Assembly (NCBI RefSeq): GCF_900105395.1
Contig: NZ_LT629775.1
Span: 9,761,501-9,825,500 of the forward strand
From: Streptomyces sp. TLI_053
Lineage (GTDB): Bacteria > Actinomycetota > Actinomycetes > Streptomycetales > Streptomycetaceae
DNA: 64,000 bases
Direction of reading: 5' to 3'
Positions 1-8,754 of this stretch are shown here, piece by piece. A model generated the notes under the pieces. It was given only the letters and a program-made list of their open reading frames with translations, had not been told where the DNA came from and ran no database searches. Position numbers and translations under genes: made by a program. How positions within the stretch are numbered: the stretch's first letter is position 1; each line of letters opens with the position of its first letter.

Positions 1-235
1 GGCCGGGTTGGATCGAAGCCTGAGGAAGAAGGCCCCGGAGCCACCCGGAAGTCCTCCACCGACCATTCCTCCCCCCAGGGACCTGAGGGGACCTGGTGGG
101 CGAGGCCGTCGGCCGCTTCCTCAACCGTCCGTCCCGCGAGGACGCCCCTGCCCCGACGCAGCGGCAGGCGCCCGCGCGGGGTCTACGCCACGTGGCCCAC
201 ACCCGCGCCGCAACAGCCTTCAGGAGAACTGCCCG

Positions 236-1240
236 ATGCGCCTGCATCCGATGTCCACCATGCGCCGAACCGGAAGGCAGCTCGCGGTCCTGCTGCTCGC
301 CCTGGTCTCCGCGTTCAGCCTCCTGTACGGGGCCGCCGCCCCCACCGCCAACGCCGAGGTCCCCGAGAACCAGATGTTCACCGACATCGACTGGCACATC
401 GACGACTACGACGCGCCCCCCAATACCCACGCGGCGCGAGACAACATGAACGGCTACAACGCCATGGTGAACGCGCTGCGCGCCGCCGCCGGCCACCAGA
501 TGCCAGGCGTCAGCGACAGCCCGGCCTACATGGACACCCCGACCCGCACCAACTCCAACCGTGTCATCCGGGTCCTGGTCTGGCGCAACGGGTCGGCCGA
601 CCTCGCGCTGTACTTCAACGTCGACAACCTCTACTTCCTGGGCTACTCCGCCACCGCCCGGCACTACCGGATCGTCCCCCGCCCCAACCAGGCGGACCGC
701 GCGTACACCAACCACCTGCCGGAGCGGCTCCGCGTCCGCCTCGGTTCGCAGACCCCCCTCATGTTCAACCAGATCACCGGCGACGGCAGCTACGCGCAGA
801 TGTCGGCCCCGCCGGAGTGGCGGGGGGCCCAGGTCTACACGGCGTCCATGATCCTCACCCGGTTGCTGACCCTCACCCGCGTCGAGCCCGGGGACCAGAA
901 CACCACCCAGTCGAACCAGGCCATGGCCTACATCATCCAGGCCACCTCCGAGGCCGCCCGCTTCGGCTGGATCCAGAACCGCATCGGCCAGACCATCTAC
1001 CAAGGCGGCGACTGGCAGGAGGAGGGCGCCCCGGCCAACCTCGGCCCCTTCGGCACCGACCTCGAAACTAGGTGGAGCGACCTTTCCCGCATGGCGCACA
1101 ACACCGCCGCCCACCGCGTCGACCCCGGCGTGACGATCAACAACCGCACGTACCGCTCCGTGAACGACATCGGGAACCCTGGGAACAACCAGCCCCGCCT
1201 GACCCCCTTCCTCGCCCTGTACGCCAGCGGACAGCCCTAA
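236..1240 (+). CDS. secreted ribosome-inactivating protein (rRNA N-glycosidase)
   Basis: A 334-aa protein with a signal peptide (basic start, hydrophobic core LAVLLLALVSAF, probable cleavage after PTANA near residue 40) and a RIP domain. The ricin-type active-site helix is clear: SEAARFGWIQ carries Glu239 and Arg242, matching the catalytic Glu/Arg pair that depurinates the sarcin-ricin loop adenine of large-subunit rRNA. Tyrosines at 126, 133 and 137 in LYFNVDNLYFLGY fit the adenine-stacking segment, and the Trp-containing ETRWSDLSRM motif follows at the expected distance. The ATG at 236 is preceded by AGGAG at 222-226; reading further upstream would bury the signal peptide. Bacterial RIPs are rare but known in Streptomyces. 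It stands alone, with no immunity gene recognisable beside it; a secreted toxin aimed at eukaryotes is the likeliest role. Confidence 0.88.
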   Translation: MRLHPMSTMRRTGRQLAVLLLALVSAFSLLYGAAAPTANAEVPENQMFTDIDWHIDDYDAPPNTHAARDNMNGYNAMVNALRAAAGHQMPGVSDSPAYMDTPTRTNSNRVIRVLVWRNGSADLALYFNVDNLYFLGYSATARHYRIVPRPNQADRAYTNHLPERLRVRLGSQTPLMFNQITGDGSYAQMSAPPEWRGAQVYTASMILTRLLTLTRVEPGDQNTTQSNQAMAYIIQATSEAARFGWIQNRIGQTIYQGGDWQEEGAPANLGPFGTDLETRWSDLSRMAHNTAAHRVDPGVTINNRTYRSVNDIGNPGNNQPRLTPFLALYASGQP

Positions 1241-1258
1241 CCGCCATGCCGCCGGGCA

Positions 1259-1278
1259 ACCGGCCGGGCCCGGCCGGT
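1259..1278. terminator. perfect 20-bp GC palindrome after the RIP gene
   Basis: A perfect inverted repeat (ACCGGCCGGG and its complement) starts 19 bp after the RIP stop codon. It would fold into a very stable hairpin without a U-tract, the usual form of an actinomycete terminator. Confidence 0.5.
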
Positions 1279-1441
1279 CGCATGCGCCCTCACGCCCGCG
1301 AGCGAGCAGGCGCCTCGCGCCTTCAAGGCCCGCCCGACGGCGGAATGCCCCAACCAAACCGAGCCGCCCCTGGCGTCAGTCGCATGACCAAGCACAGCAG
1401 GGGATGGAGCACCCACTGCCTCATGTGCCTCAACGGATCAG

Positions 1442-1621
1442 ATGACCGCTGATCTGCGAGTATTTGCACTTACGCCAGATAACGAGCGGTGCCGGGCCGA
1501 AGTCGGCTACGCCGTCCGCTGGTGGCAGCTGCACCGCCGAATCGGCGTCCGGTGGCGCGCCCGGCCAGACCGCGCGGCCGCCCGCCGGCTTCAGCGCGAG
1601 GCCGCGGCCGCCGCCTCGTAG
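1442..1621 (+). CDS. 59-aa Arg/Ala-rich small protein
   Basis: A complete short reading frame starting MTADLRVFALTPDNERCRAE and ending REAAAAAS. The middle is basic and tryptophan-rich (YAVRWWQLHRRIGVRWRARP). It is supported by a second, truncated copy on the opposite strand at 30190-30345 that keeps the same amino-acid sequence (VGYAVRWWQLHRRIG, then AARRLQREAAAAAS) with several synonymous base differences, which is what selection on protein sequence leaves. The ribosome-binding site is weak (GGATCAG before the ATG). No family is recognised; the basic helix suggests nucleic-acid binding, which is a guess. It converges on the regulator gene ending at 1740. Confidence 0.62.
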   Translation: MTADLRVFALTPDNERCRAEVGYAVRWWQLHRRIGVRWRARPDRAAARRLQREAAAAAS

Positions 1622-1739
1622 AACGGTGTGGTGGTGGAGCCGCGCCGCCGTGATGAGCCGGGTCGGCTCCGGTTGGCCGAACGACCTTGTCCGGAGCGTG
1701 CCTCCACTGCGGCCGACCGGTCCCGGGCGCACCGTCAGG

Positions 1740-3094
1740 TCAGGCGGTGAACGCTCCGGTGCGGGTGGCGAAGGGCCGCAGGCCGGAGAGGCGGACCGGG
1801 GAGTGGACGAGGCGGGCGGTGATCGCCCGTACGGACGGACGGCGGACCTCCTCGGGGGCGACGCGTTCCATCGCGCGGAGCGCCTCGTAGGTGCGCCGGT
1901 CCTCACCTAGCGCGTCCCACATGCGAGCGGTGTCGGTGTAGTAGCGGGCCCGGCGCTCGGCCGTCGGTAGCCGGGCGGGGTTGAGGCCGAGCGCGTGGCG
2001 CACGCCGGCGTCGGGGTCGCCGAGGGCGGTGGCCAGGCCGACGCGGTACAGCGCGCACTGCTCGGCCGTCGCCTCGACCGTGAACAACTCGCCCGCCAGG
2101 CCGTGCGGAATCCGGCCGGCGCTCTCCTGCGCCTGCTCGATCAGAGCGTGGGCCGCGCCCGCGGTGCCGCCGGTGGCGGCGGTGTAGGCGGCGGTCAGCA
2201 GCAGGGAGGTACGCACGGCCAGGGCGTTCGCGCTGTCGTCGCCGTCGAAGTCCGCGGCGGTGGTGGTGAGCAGGTGGACGGCGGAGGCGATCCGCCCGGA
2301 GCGGCGCATCGTGATCGCGAGCACCCGGGCCGCCTCCCCGACCGCGACGGGGGAGCCGCAGGCGCGAGCGGCGGTCAGCGCACGGTCCGCGGTGACCCAG
2401 GCGTAGTCCGCACTGTCCTTGACGGCGACCTCGGTGGCGATGACGTGGGCACGGGCCAGGGCGGCGTTCGCCCGCTCCCGGCGGATCCCGCTCGTCGCGT
2501 CGCGTTCGGCCGCAGCCCCGGACAGCAGTGCGGGCAGGGTGGTGCGCAGCCGGTCGTAGCGGGCGGCGCGGAAGTCGGCGCGCGCCCGGGTGAGGGCAGC
2601 CGCGAGGTCGGGCAGACGTACCGGCGGGGCAGGATCGAACAGGGCCCGCTCCAGGGGATCGCCGCCCTGGGGGCCGGGCGGCGGTGCGGCGTCGGCCGGC
2701 CCGCTGCCCACCGCGACGGCGCCGATGCCCGCGGTGCCCAGCGCGAAGAAGCTCCTGCGTCGCACTTCGTCCTCCGACTCTCGACCTGCCGTCACCCTAG
2801 CGGCAACCATCGGCCGCGCAGGCGAAGTTGGGGCGGTGTCGATGCCCAGGCCAAGCCGCTGGGGCGGGATGTCCAGGAACTGGGCAATGCGCAGCAGCGC
2901 GACGTCGCCGACCGTCATCCGGCCGTTGAGGATGCGCGACATCGCGAGGGCGAATACCCGGCGTGGGCACCCACCTCGGCCAGCGTCGCCAGCTCGATCT
3001 CGCGGTCCCACACCTCGGGCTTCACGAAGCTGCGGGGGTCGCGCGGCCCCGTGCCGCCGTCGGTCTGCGTCGGCTCGGTCAACATCACGCTCAC
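1740..3094 (-). CDS. XRE-family regulator with TPR-like C-terminus, frameshifted near 2955
   Basis: The start is GTG at 3094 with GAGAGGAG 6 bases upstream (3101-3108). The first about 48 codons (LTEPTQTDGG to LAEVGAHAG) are in one frame. The rest, from FALAMSRILNG (the HTH recognition region) to the stop at 1740, is in another; adding one base near 2955 joins them into a protein of about 451 aa. After the HTH comes a twin-arginine-like hydrophobic stretch (RRRSFFALGTAGIGAVAVG) and a long alanine-rich helical domain of TPR type, an architecture shared with the genes at 48681 and 50547. Such proteins usually act as local regulators. The break is either a sequencing error or a recent inactivation, since both halves look fully conserved. 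Confidence 0.7.
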
Positions 3095-3144
3095 GTGGTG
3101 CTCCTCTCGAAGGTGTCGAGTGGTGCGCCCTGGCCCCGCGCCGA

Positions 3145-3462
3145 ATGGCCGGAAGGGGACAGGAGCGGCCGGGGCAGGGTGCCGGGGACCGGTGCCCGTC
3201 CTCGACCGCAACAACGACGCTAGGAGCCGGGGAACCGGGGAACAAGAAGCCTTGTGCGTCGACGCACGCCACGTGCGAGACCTGCACAGCCTGTGCGAAG
3301 GCGCTGCTCACTGTCCAGTACGACGGCGCCGACGAGTGGCACACCGTGGAGGGGTCCCCGGTGCTCGCCCCCACCGCGGCCGAAGCCGAAGCCGCCCATC
3401 GGGCGATGACGGTCGCTGTCCGGTGTGGCGCCGCGGCCACCGCCGCCGACGCCGGCTGCTGA
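3145..3462 (+). CDS. possible small Cys-containing protein (weak)
   Basis: The last about 50 codons (KALLTVQYDGADEWHTVEG through AHRAMTVAVRC) show the G/C third-position bias and amino-acid make-up of a real coding sequence, but the N-terminal half (Cys- and Thr-rich, CASTHATCETCTAC) does not, and the only upstream ATG in frame (3145) has a poor ribosome-binding site. A frameshift or an unusual start may be hidden between 3240 and 3300. No homologue is recognised. It runs divergently from the regulator at 1740-3094. Confidence 0.3.
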   Translation: MAGRGQERPGQGAGDRCPSSTATTTLGAGEPGNKKPCASTHATCETCTACAKALLTVQYDGADEWHTVEGSPVLAPTAAEAEAAHRAMTVAVRCGAAATAADAGC

Positions 3463-3813
3463 GCTCCGGTCTGTCGCGCGGGCCGCCCCCGTACTGGCGG
3501 CGTCTCCGCAGCACCGTCTTGGAGCAGCCCGGAGCATACCTCGGGACCAGGGGCCGCACTGTGGCAGGAGGCCCCGCCCTCGCTCCGCCGGGTGGCGATC
3601 ATGCACCTGCTCATCTCGTCCTGCATGGTGCGCGGGTACGGCGAGCGCCGACGCCCCCGAAGAAGTCGTGTCCCTGATTCGGCGGACCATCCCGCCCTTC
3701 GTCTCCGCAGCTGGCTGAGGAACAAGGCCGACCGCAGTTGAGTACGCCTACTCACGCGCAGCTGCAGACCTCGCGTCTACGGTGACGGGACGGAGCAGGA
3801 CGGAGGAGGCGAA

Positions 3814-4446
3814 GTGTTCGACAAGGGGCTGGTGAAGGGGTGCCTCGGGGTTGTGGTGGGCCTCGCCTGTCTGGTCGGGGTCATGCTCGCGCTCACCGTG
3901 GGCGGGTGGTGGTGGGTCGCCTACGACGAAGCACATCCATCACCGCCCCGGCCCGAGAGGATCCGCTTCACCGCCGACGCCTTCCACCAGCGCAGCGAGC
4001 AGGCCCTCGAGGACACGGTCGGTGCGCTGAGTCCCGGGCTGGCGCTCACGGACACCGGCTACTCCGTCGAGCGGAACCAGCCGCGGGCGACCGGTGAGCC
4101 AAGTCGGCTGTCCTTCGTCGACCGCCGGCTCACCGCCCGAACCAGGATCAGCGCCTCCCACCGCCTTGAACTGAAGAGCGGCATCGAGGACCAGTGGCGC
4201 CGGCACGACTACAAGCTGGTCGAGCCGATCTGGACCCCCAGCGATCCGCAGAAGGGCACGGACTACAACTTCAGCGCCGAAGCTACCGATGGGGTCACGG
4301 TCTACGTCAGCCTCGTGCCGGGCCCGGACCGGACGCTCATCCTCACGCTCTCCATCCACGCCGGCGGCGTCGAGTACTCGCCGGGTTCTGTCAGGCCCAG
4401 CGAGACCCTCCGGCCGGATGCCGAGGACACCCACTGGTCGACATGA
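3814..4446 (+). CDS. hypothetical membrane-anchored protein
   Basis: A 210-aa protein starting at GTG 3814 behind a strong GGAGGAGG (3802-3809). One N-terminal membrane helix (residues about 7-38, LGVVVGLACLVGVMLALTVGG then WWWVAY) anchors a soluble domain of about 170 residues that should face outward. The soluble part has an alternating strand pattern (VTVYVSLVPGPDRTLILTLS) but no motif I know. It appears to be a monocistronic small envelope protein of unknown role. Confidence 0.7.
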   Translation: MFDKGLVKGCLGVVVGLACLVGVMLALTVGGWWWVAYDEAHPSPPRPERIRFTADAFHQRSEQALEDTVGALSPGLALTDTGYSVERNQPRATGEPSRLSFVDRRLTARTRISASHRLELKSGIEDQWRRHDYKLVEPIWTPSDPQKGTDYNFSAEATDGVTVYVSLVPGPDRTLILTLSIHAGGVEYSPGSVRPSETLRPDAEDTHWST

Positions 4447-4703
4447 CCTTCCGTCGACCACGCCGCCCGCACCGGAGCGATGGACCACCTCACCCCGCGC
4501 GACCGCGCATGGGCGCGTACCCTCACCGGCCCGGCCGACATCATCTGGGACGACGGCGCCGACGGACAGCACCGGCTGTGTGCGTCCGATCAGCAGACCG
4601 TCCGTACTCCGATCATGCCGAATCCGCATCGCGGTCGGGGTGATTCGCCGGAGCCCGGTGGCGTGCGGACGGGGCGCCGAGGGCGGCGGACGGGCCGGGC
4701 GCT

Positions 4704-6817
4704 CTACCGACGTACGCCCTCCTGGTGCCGGGGGCACCAGCGGTCGAAGAACTCCCCGATGCTCCCGATGTCGGCCGGCATGCTGCGCACGAACGCGGCA
4801 ATCACGACGATCTCGGCGGTGTCGTCCCCGGGCGCGGGTGGCCGGGGGTCCTGGCGGACCAGGTCGGCGAGGTCGGCGGCCTGGAGGGGTCGATGGCGAT
4901 CGCGTGGGCGGCCAGGTGGCGCCGGTAGGCGGGGGAGTCGACCGGCGCGGTGTTGGCCTCCTCACCGGGCCGGGTGGCGGCCAGAACGCGGTCCTCACCC
5001 AGCATCGCGCTCACCGTGCCCGCCTCGGGCCACCGCTCGCCCCGGCGCCAGTGCCCGCCGGCGGGCGGGTGGTAGAGCCAGGGGTCGCCGCCGTGGTCGA
5101 GGTCGGCCAGTGCCCACAGCCCGGCGGTGAGCTCGAACAGGTCCAGGACCCGCCCCTCGGGGTCGGCGGCGGCGACGAGCTCGGCCACCTGCGGGTCGGC
5201 GCCGGCAGGCACGGGGCGGGGGACGAGCAGCCGCCGGTCGCAGCTGCGCACGGTCCGGGCGCCGGCGGCGACCTCGCGCCCGGCCTGCTCGGCCAGGGCC
5301 ATCGCGGCGGGCAGCGAGCCGGCGGAGCCGAACCGCAGGGGCGAGGTCGCGTGGTGCACCCACGCCGGCACCCCCTCGGGGCCGGGGTGGACGGCGTACT
5401 TGAAGCCGCCGCGCTCGTGCTGGTCGACGCGCAGCTGCAGCGGGACGGGGCTGTCGGGCAGCGGCTTCGTGGCGCTCCAGCGGGCCTGCGGCACCGGTCC
5501 CGCGGACAGGTCGGCGCCCTCGGCGGGATCGGCCTGCTGCCAGGGGCCGCGGGTGGGGACCTGGTGGGTGGCGGCGGCAAGGGCCCAGTCCAGCAGGCGG
5601 ATCAGGATCTGCCGCCCCTCCTCGGCCAGGTCCTCCCGATCGGGGCGCAGGTCCCGAGCGGCCTCATGGTCGATCACCGGCAGGAAGGCGAGCCGGCCCA
5701 GCTCGGCGAAGTCGACGGGGCAGCCTTCCAGTGCCCGGGTGCACCCGGGCGGGTCCAGCGGACCGGCCTCCCCGAAGCCGCCCTCCGCGGCCCGGCGGCG
5801 GTTCGCGCTCCAGCCGCCCTCGTCGTCCAGGTAGCCGGTACGCGGGTCGGCGAGCTCGGCGTCCGCGATCTCCAGCGCCCAGTCGGCCGCCCGCACCGCC
5901 ACCTGCGTCGCCTCGATCCCGGCCAGCACGCACAGTCCCTCCGGCGCCGCCTGGGGCCGCCCCGTGCCGGGGGCCGGGGGATAGCTCGCCAGGAACGGGA
6001 GCACCGCGCTGCTCGCGCCGGCCCGCTCCCGCACCGGCCGCACCGGCCACAGCCCACGGTCCAGGTGGAGGGCGGCCCACGGCAGAGCGAGCCGCGCCCG
6101 GCCGCCGGACAGGTCGACCAACCGCCCGGAATCCACCGCCAGCTCCACCACCCCGTCGCGGAAGGGGAGTCCGGCCAGCAGCCCCAGCAGCACCACACGC
6201 CGCAGAAGCGCCGACAGGTCCCCCGCGCACGGCGCCACCCGCTGCCGCTGCGCCCGTCCGGCCGTGTCCTCCCCGGGTTCCGGGGCGGCTGCGAGGTCCG
6301 CGGCGCCGGCGAGGAGGACGTCGCCGACGTCGATCGCATCCGCCGCCGCCCGCTTCCAGTCCCGGGCGAACGTCCTCGCCAGGACGATCCGCTGCTCAGG
6401 GGCACCGACGGGATGAAGCACGATGTCCTTCGCCCCGGCGCTCCACCGCAGCCCGGCCACCCCGGTCAACGCCCCGTCGGCCCGCCGGACGGGCAGCAGC
6501 GCCCGGGCCCAGCGGTCGAGCTGGGTCCGGGCGACGTGGACGAGGGTCTCGGCGGGGCGCGGGGTGACGCGGCCGATGCCGAAGGGGCCGCCGGTGGCGG
6601 CGGGCCGGTGCGGTCCGTAGGAGGTGAGGAGGGCGGCCAGCACGCGCGCCTCCCAGAGCTCCTGCTCCGGGTGGAGCGGGCCGGGGATCGCGGACCCGTG
6701 CTCGGTGAGCTCGGCCAGGGCGAGCTGGTGCGGTTTGCCGGTGGCGAGCGCGCGGGCCTGGGCGAGCCGGCCGACCGGCTGGCGGCGGCCCGGCGAGGAA
6801 GAGGGTCGTGTGGTCAT
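4704..6817 (-). CDS. large hypothetical protein, frameshifted near 4886
   Basis: It starts at ATG 6817 (weak AGGAC upstream). The frame is open to a stop at about 4802, but the last 60 codons clearly continue in another frame: HLAAHAIAIDP joins to LQAADLADLVRQDPRPPAPG and runs to RWCPRHQEGVRR with its stop at 4704. One missing base in the C-run near 4886 explains this and gives about 704 aa. The protein is soluble and Ala/Leu-rich, with long helical stretches (DLSALLRRVVLLGLLAGL) and a conserved-looking central part (WALEIADAELADPRTGYLDDEGG). I see no catalytic motif, signal or membrane segment and do not recognise the family. The long coding-like frame on the opposite strand is a shadow. Confidence 0.65.
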
Positions 6818-6991
6818 GGGAGTCCTGTCGCGCACTGCCCGGCCAGCACGTCGAGGAGGAGACCGCGGACGTGGTGCTGCTGAAGATGATGAGGGTGCGC
6901 GGGATCGCGCGGTTCTGCCTTCCCGGTGCCGCACAAGGCCGGGAGCGGCACCCCGGCACGGCGGCCAACGGCCGCCGCCCGACAGTCTAGG

Positions 6992-7150
6992 ACCTGGGCC
7001 CCCTCTGCCCCAGCCACACGATCGAGCGAACCGCAGCTCCACCCGCGCGCCTCCGCGCCGAGGTCGCCGGCCCGGAGGCCAAGTGGTGCGACCTGGAGTT
7101 CTCGCTGCCCGTCGGCGGCCACTGTCCGCCCAAGTGTGAGCTTGTCACTT
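6992..7150 (+). other. 3' remnant of an unknown gene beside the IS
   Basis: From about 7055 the plus strand has coding character (EVAGPEAKWCDLEFSLPVGG, then CPPKCELVT) and ends at a TAG formed exactly at the IS junction. Without the IS the codon would be TAA, so the natural end is nearly intact, but no start codon lies in the open frame. It is probably a decayed gene. Confidence 0.3.
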
Positions 7151-7151
7151 A

Positions 7152-8016
7152 GACCGTGTCCTATGTGGTGTGGCGGGCCAGTTGCTTGTAGCAGCAGAGG
7201 GTGGCGGCGAGGCCGAGGAAGGCCAGGTAGTTGCGGGGGTCGCGTTCGTAGCGGTGGTTGAGTCGGCGGTAGCCGGTCAGCCATGACATGGTGCGTTCGA
7301 TGACCCACCTGCGGCGTCCGAGGCGTTCGCTGGACTCGATGCCCTTGCGGGCGATACGGACGCCGATCCGTTTGCCGCGCAGCCATTTCCGCAGATGGGG
7401 CACGTCGTAGGCCTTGTCTGCGTGGAGCCGTCCGGGCTTGCGGTAGCGGGCGCCCCAAGTGTGCTGTCTCATCAGGTGGGCCTCGACCATCGGCTTCAGG
7501 GCTTTGCTGTCGTGGGTGTTGCCGGCGGTGACGGCGACGACCAGGGGCAGTCCACCCGCGTCCGACAGGACGTGCATCTTGGAACCCGGCTTGCCCCGGT
7601 CCACGGGGCTCGGACCTGTGAGGTGGCCCCTTTTTTGGCCCTCACGTGGGCCGAGTCGAGCACGGTCCGGGAAACATCCAGCAGGCCGGCGTCGTCAAGA
7701 CGCTGCAGGACCACCTCGTGCAGCCGGCCCCACACCCCGGCCCGCGTCCAGATCAGGAAGCGGCGATGAACGGTGGACTTGGAGACCCCGAAACACGGCG
7801 GCAAAGCGCGCCAGGAACAGCCGCTGACCAGCACGTACACGATGGCCGCGAACAGCGTCTCATCAGGCGTGTTCGCCGTCCCGCCGCCCTGCGGACGCAC
7901 CCGCTCCGGCGGAATCAGCGGACTCGCCAACTCCCACAACCCGTCCGGAACAATCCAACTCCACGTACCCCGCCCCATGCCACAACCAACGAGCCATCAC
8001 CACATAGGACACGGTC
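7152..8016 (-). mobile_element. IS5-family insertion sequence, complete
   Basis: Inverted termini of at least 19 bp (GACCGTGTCCTATGTGGTG at 7152-7170 and its complement at 7998-8016) are flanked by a TTA direct duplication (7149-7151 and 8017-8019). The length is 865 bp, with one transposase gene in two overlapping frames. The size, the two-frame layout and the TNA-type duplication fit the IS427 group of IS5. Perfect ends indicate a recent insertion. Confidence 0.9.
7161..7978 (-). CDS. IS5-family DDE transposase, made by -1 frameshifting
   Basis: The first frame (ATG 7978) encodes the helical N-terminus and first catalytic region (WELASPLIPPE to LDSAHVRAKKG). The second frame (stop at 7161) encodes the DDE core (GSKMHVLSDAGGLPLVVAVT, then HADKAYD, WVIERTMSWL and RNYLAFLGLAA). 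They join at an A6G4 run near 7627-7636 (AAA AAA GGG G), a classic -1 slippery site, so a full-length transposase of about 270 aa would be produced by programmed frameshifting. The stop codon lies inside the terminal repeat. Confidence 0.88.
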
Positions 8017-8121
8017 TTAACGTCCGGCTTCGAACGGGCACGTAGGTGCTCGCTCACCCCGGGCTCCGCTGTCCCTCCAGCCCCCTGCCGCGACGAGCGG
8101 ACCTTGCGGCATGATCGGGAC

Positions 8122-8493
8122 ATGGAACGAGTTGTCGATCTTGACGAAGCTGTCCTTGAGGTGGAGCGACGGAGGAGCCGCTGGGAGGAGGCCGGGCTGA
8201 CAGTCGAACCGGTCACGTGGCGCGACGAGCAGCGGAAGTGGCCGCAGCGGCTTGAGTCCGACCGAGCAGCCGTGGTGGACCCGGACTCCGTCGGAGTCGT
8301 GCTCACCGGCCTGGGAGGTGAACTGTCTGTCGTGCTGTTCCGTGGCGGCTGGGCGGACGTGGACTACTTCGCAGGTATCGATGACGTCGGCACCCTTCCC
8401 GCTTCCGACATCGACTCGGCTGCGGCGTTCGGTGACCAGCTCGACAGCTACGTGACCCGGACCTTCGGATCCTTCGGAAATTCGGCCACCTGA
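8122..8493 (+). CDS. small acidic hypothetical protein, immunity-like
   Basis: A 123-aa acidic protein (MERVVDLDEAVLEVERRRSR to FGSFGNSAT). The ATG at 8122 is preferred to a TTG 18 bases earlier. Its size, acidity and mixed alpha/beta pattern (GVVLTGLGGELSVVLFRGGW, WADVDYFAG) resemble immunity proteins of polymorphic-toxin systems, but no toxin gene is adjacent and no family is certain. The copies of a short repeat containing GGCTTCGAACGG lie on both sides (8019-8038 and 8508-8522). Confidence 0.6.
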   Translation: MERVVDLDEAVLEVERRRSRWEEAGLTVEPVTWRDEQRKWPQRLESDRAAVVDPDSVGVVLTGLGGELSVVLFRGGWADVDYFAGIDDVGTLPASDIDSAAAFGDQLDSYVTRTFGSFGNSAT

Positions 8494-8754
8494 ACCCGTC
8501 GTTCATCTTCGGCTTCGAACGGACGGGTCCGGTGATCACTCGTTCGGGTGTTCCCGGGACGGGGGCGTGGGCTTCGCGTGCTCCTGAACTCGACCAAGGG
8601 GTGCAGGACTTGATGCGAAGGCCGCAGTGATAGTTGCGCACCACTCCCGCCGGTGCGGTCCGCTACGTCGATCAGTCCCGGACCGAGGCGGCCGACGGAG
8701 TGCAGACCGGGCCGGCCGGCTGCCGACCGGGCGCGCCGCGGACTCCGGCCCGGG

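Noticed and set aside
8..235. N-terminal extension of the RIP gene
   Set aside because: The extension is Pro/Arg-rich and would precede a clear signal peptide; the ATG at 236 has its own ribosome-binding site.
1995..3677. 560-codon plus-strand frame opposite the first regulator
   Set aside because: Low-complexity shadow; only its last part region (about 3300-3460), in another frame, looked worth listing as a weak small gene.
4480..4620. Possible small gene starting MDHLTPRDRAWARTLTGPAD
   Set aside because: The first 40 codons look coding, but the frame then enters the antisense of the next gene with no sensible end. It may be a gene fragment; not enough to call.
4289..6883. 864-codon open frame on the plus strand
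   Set aside because: It is antisense to the large unknown protein, with low-complexity Gly/Arg/Pro composition; the minus strand has consistent coding character.
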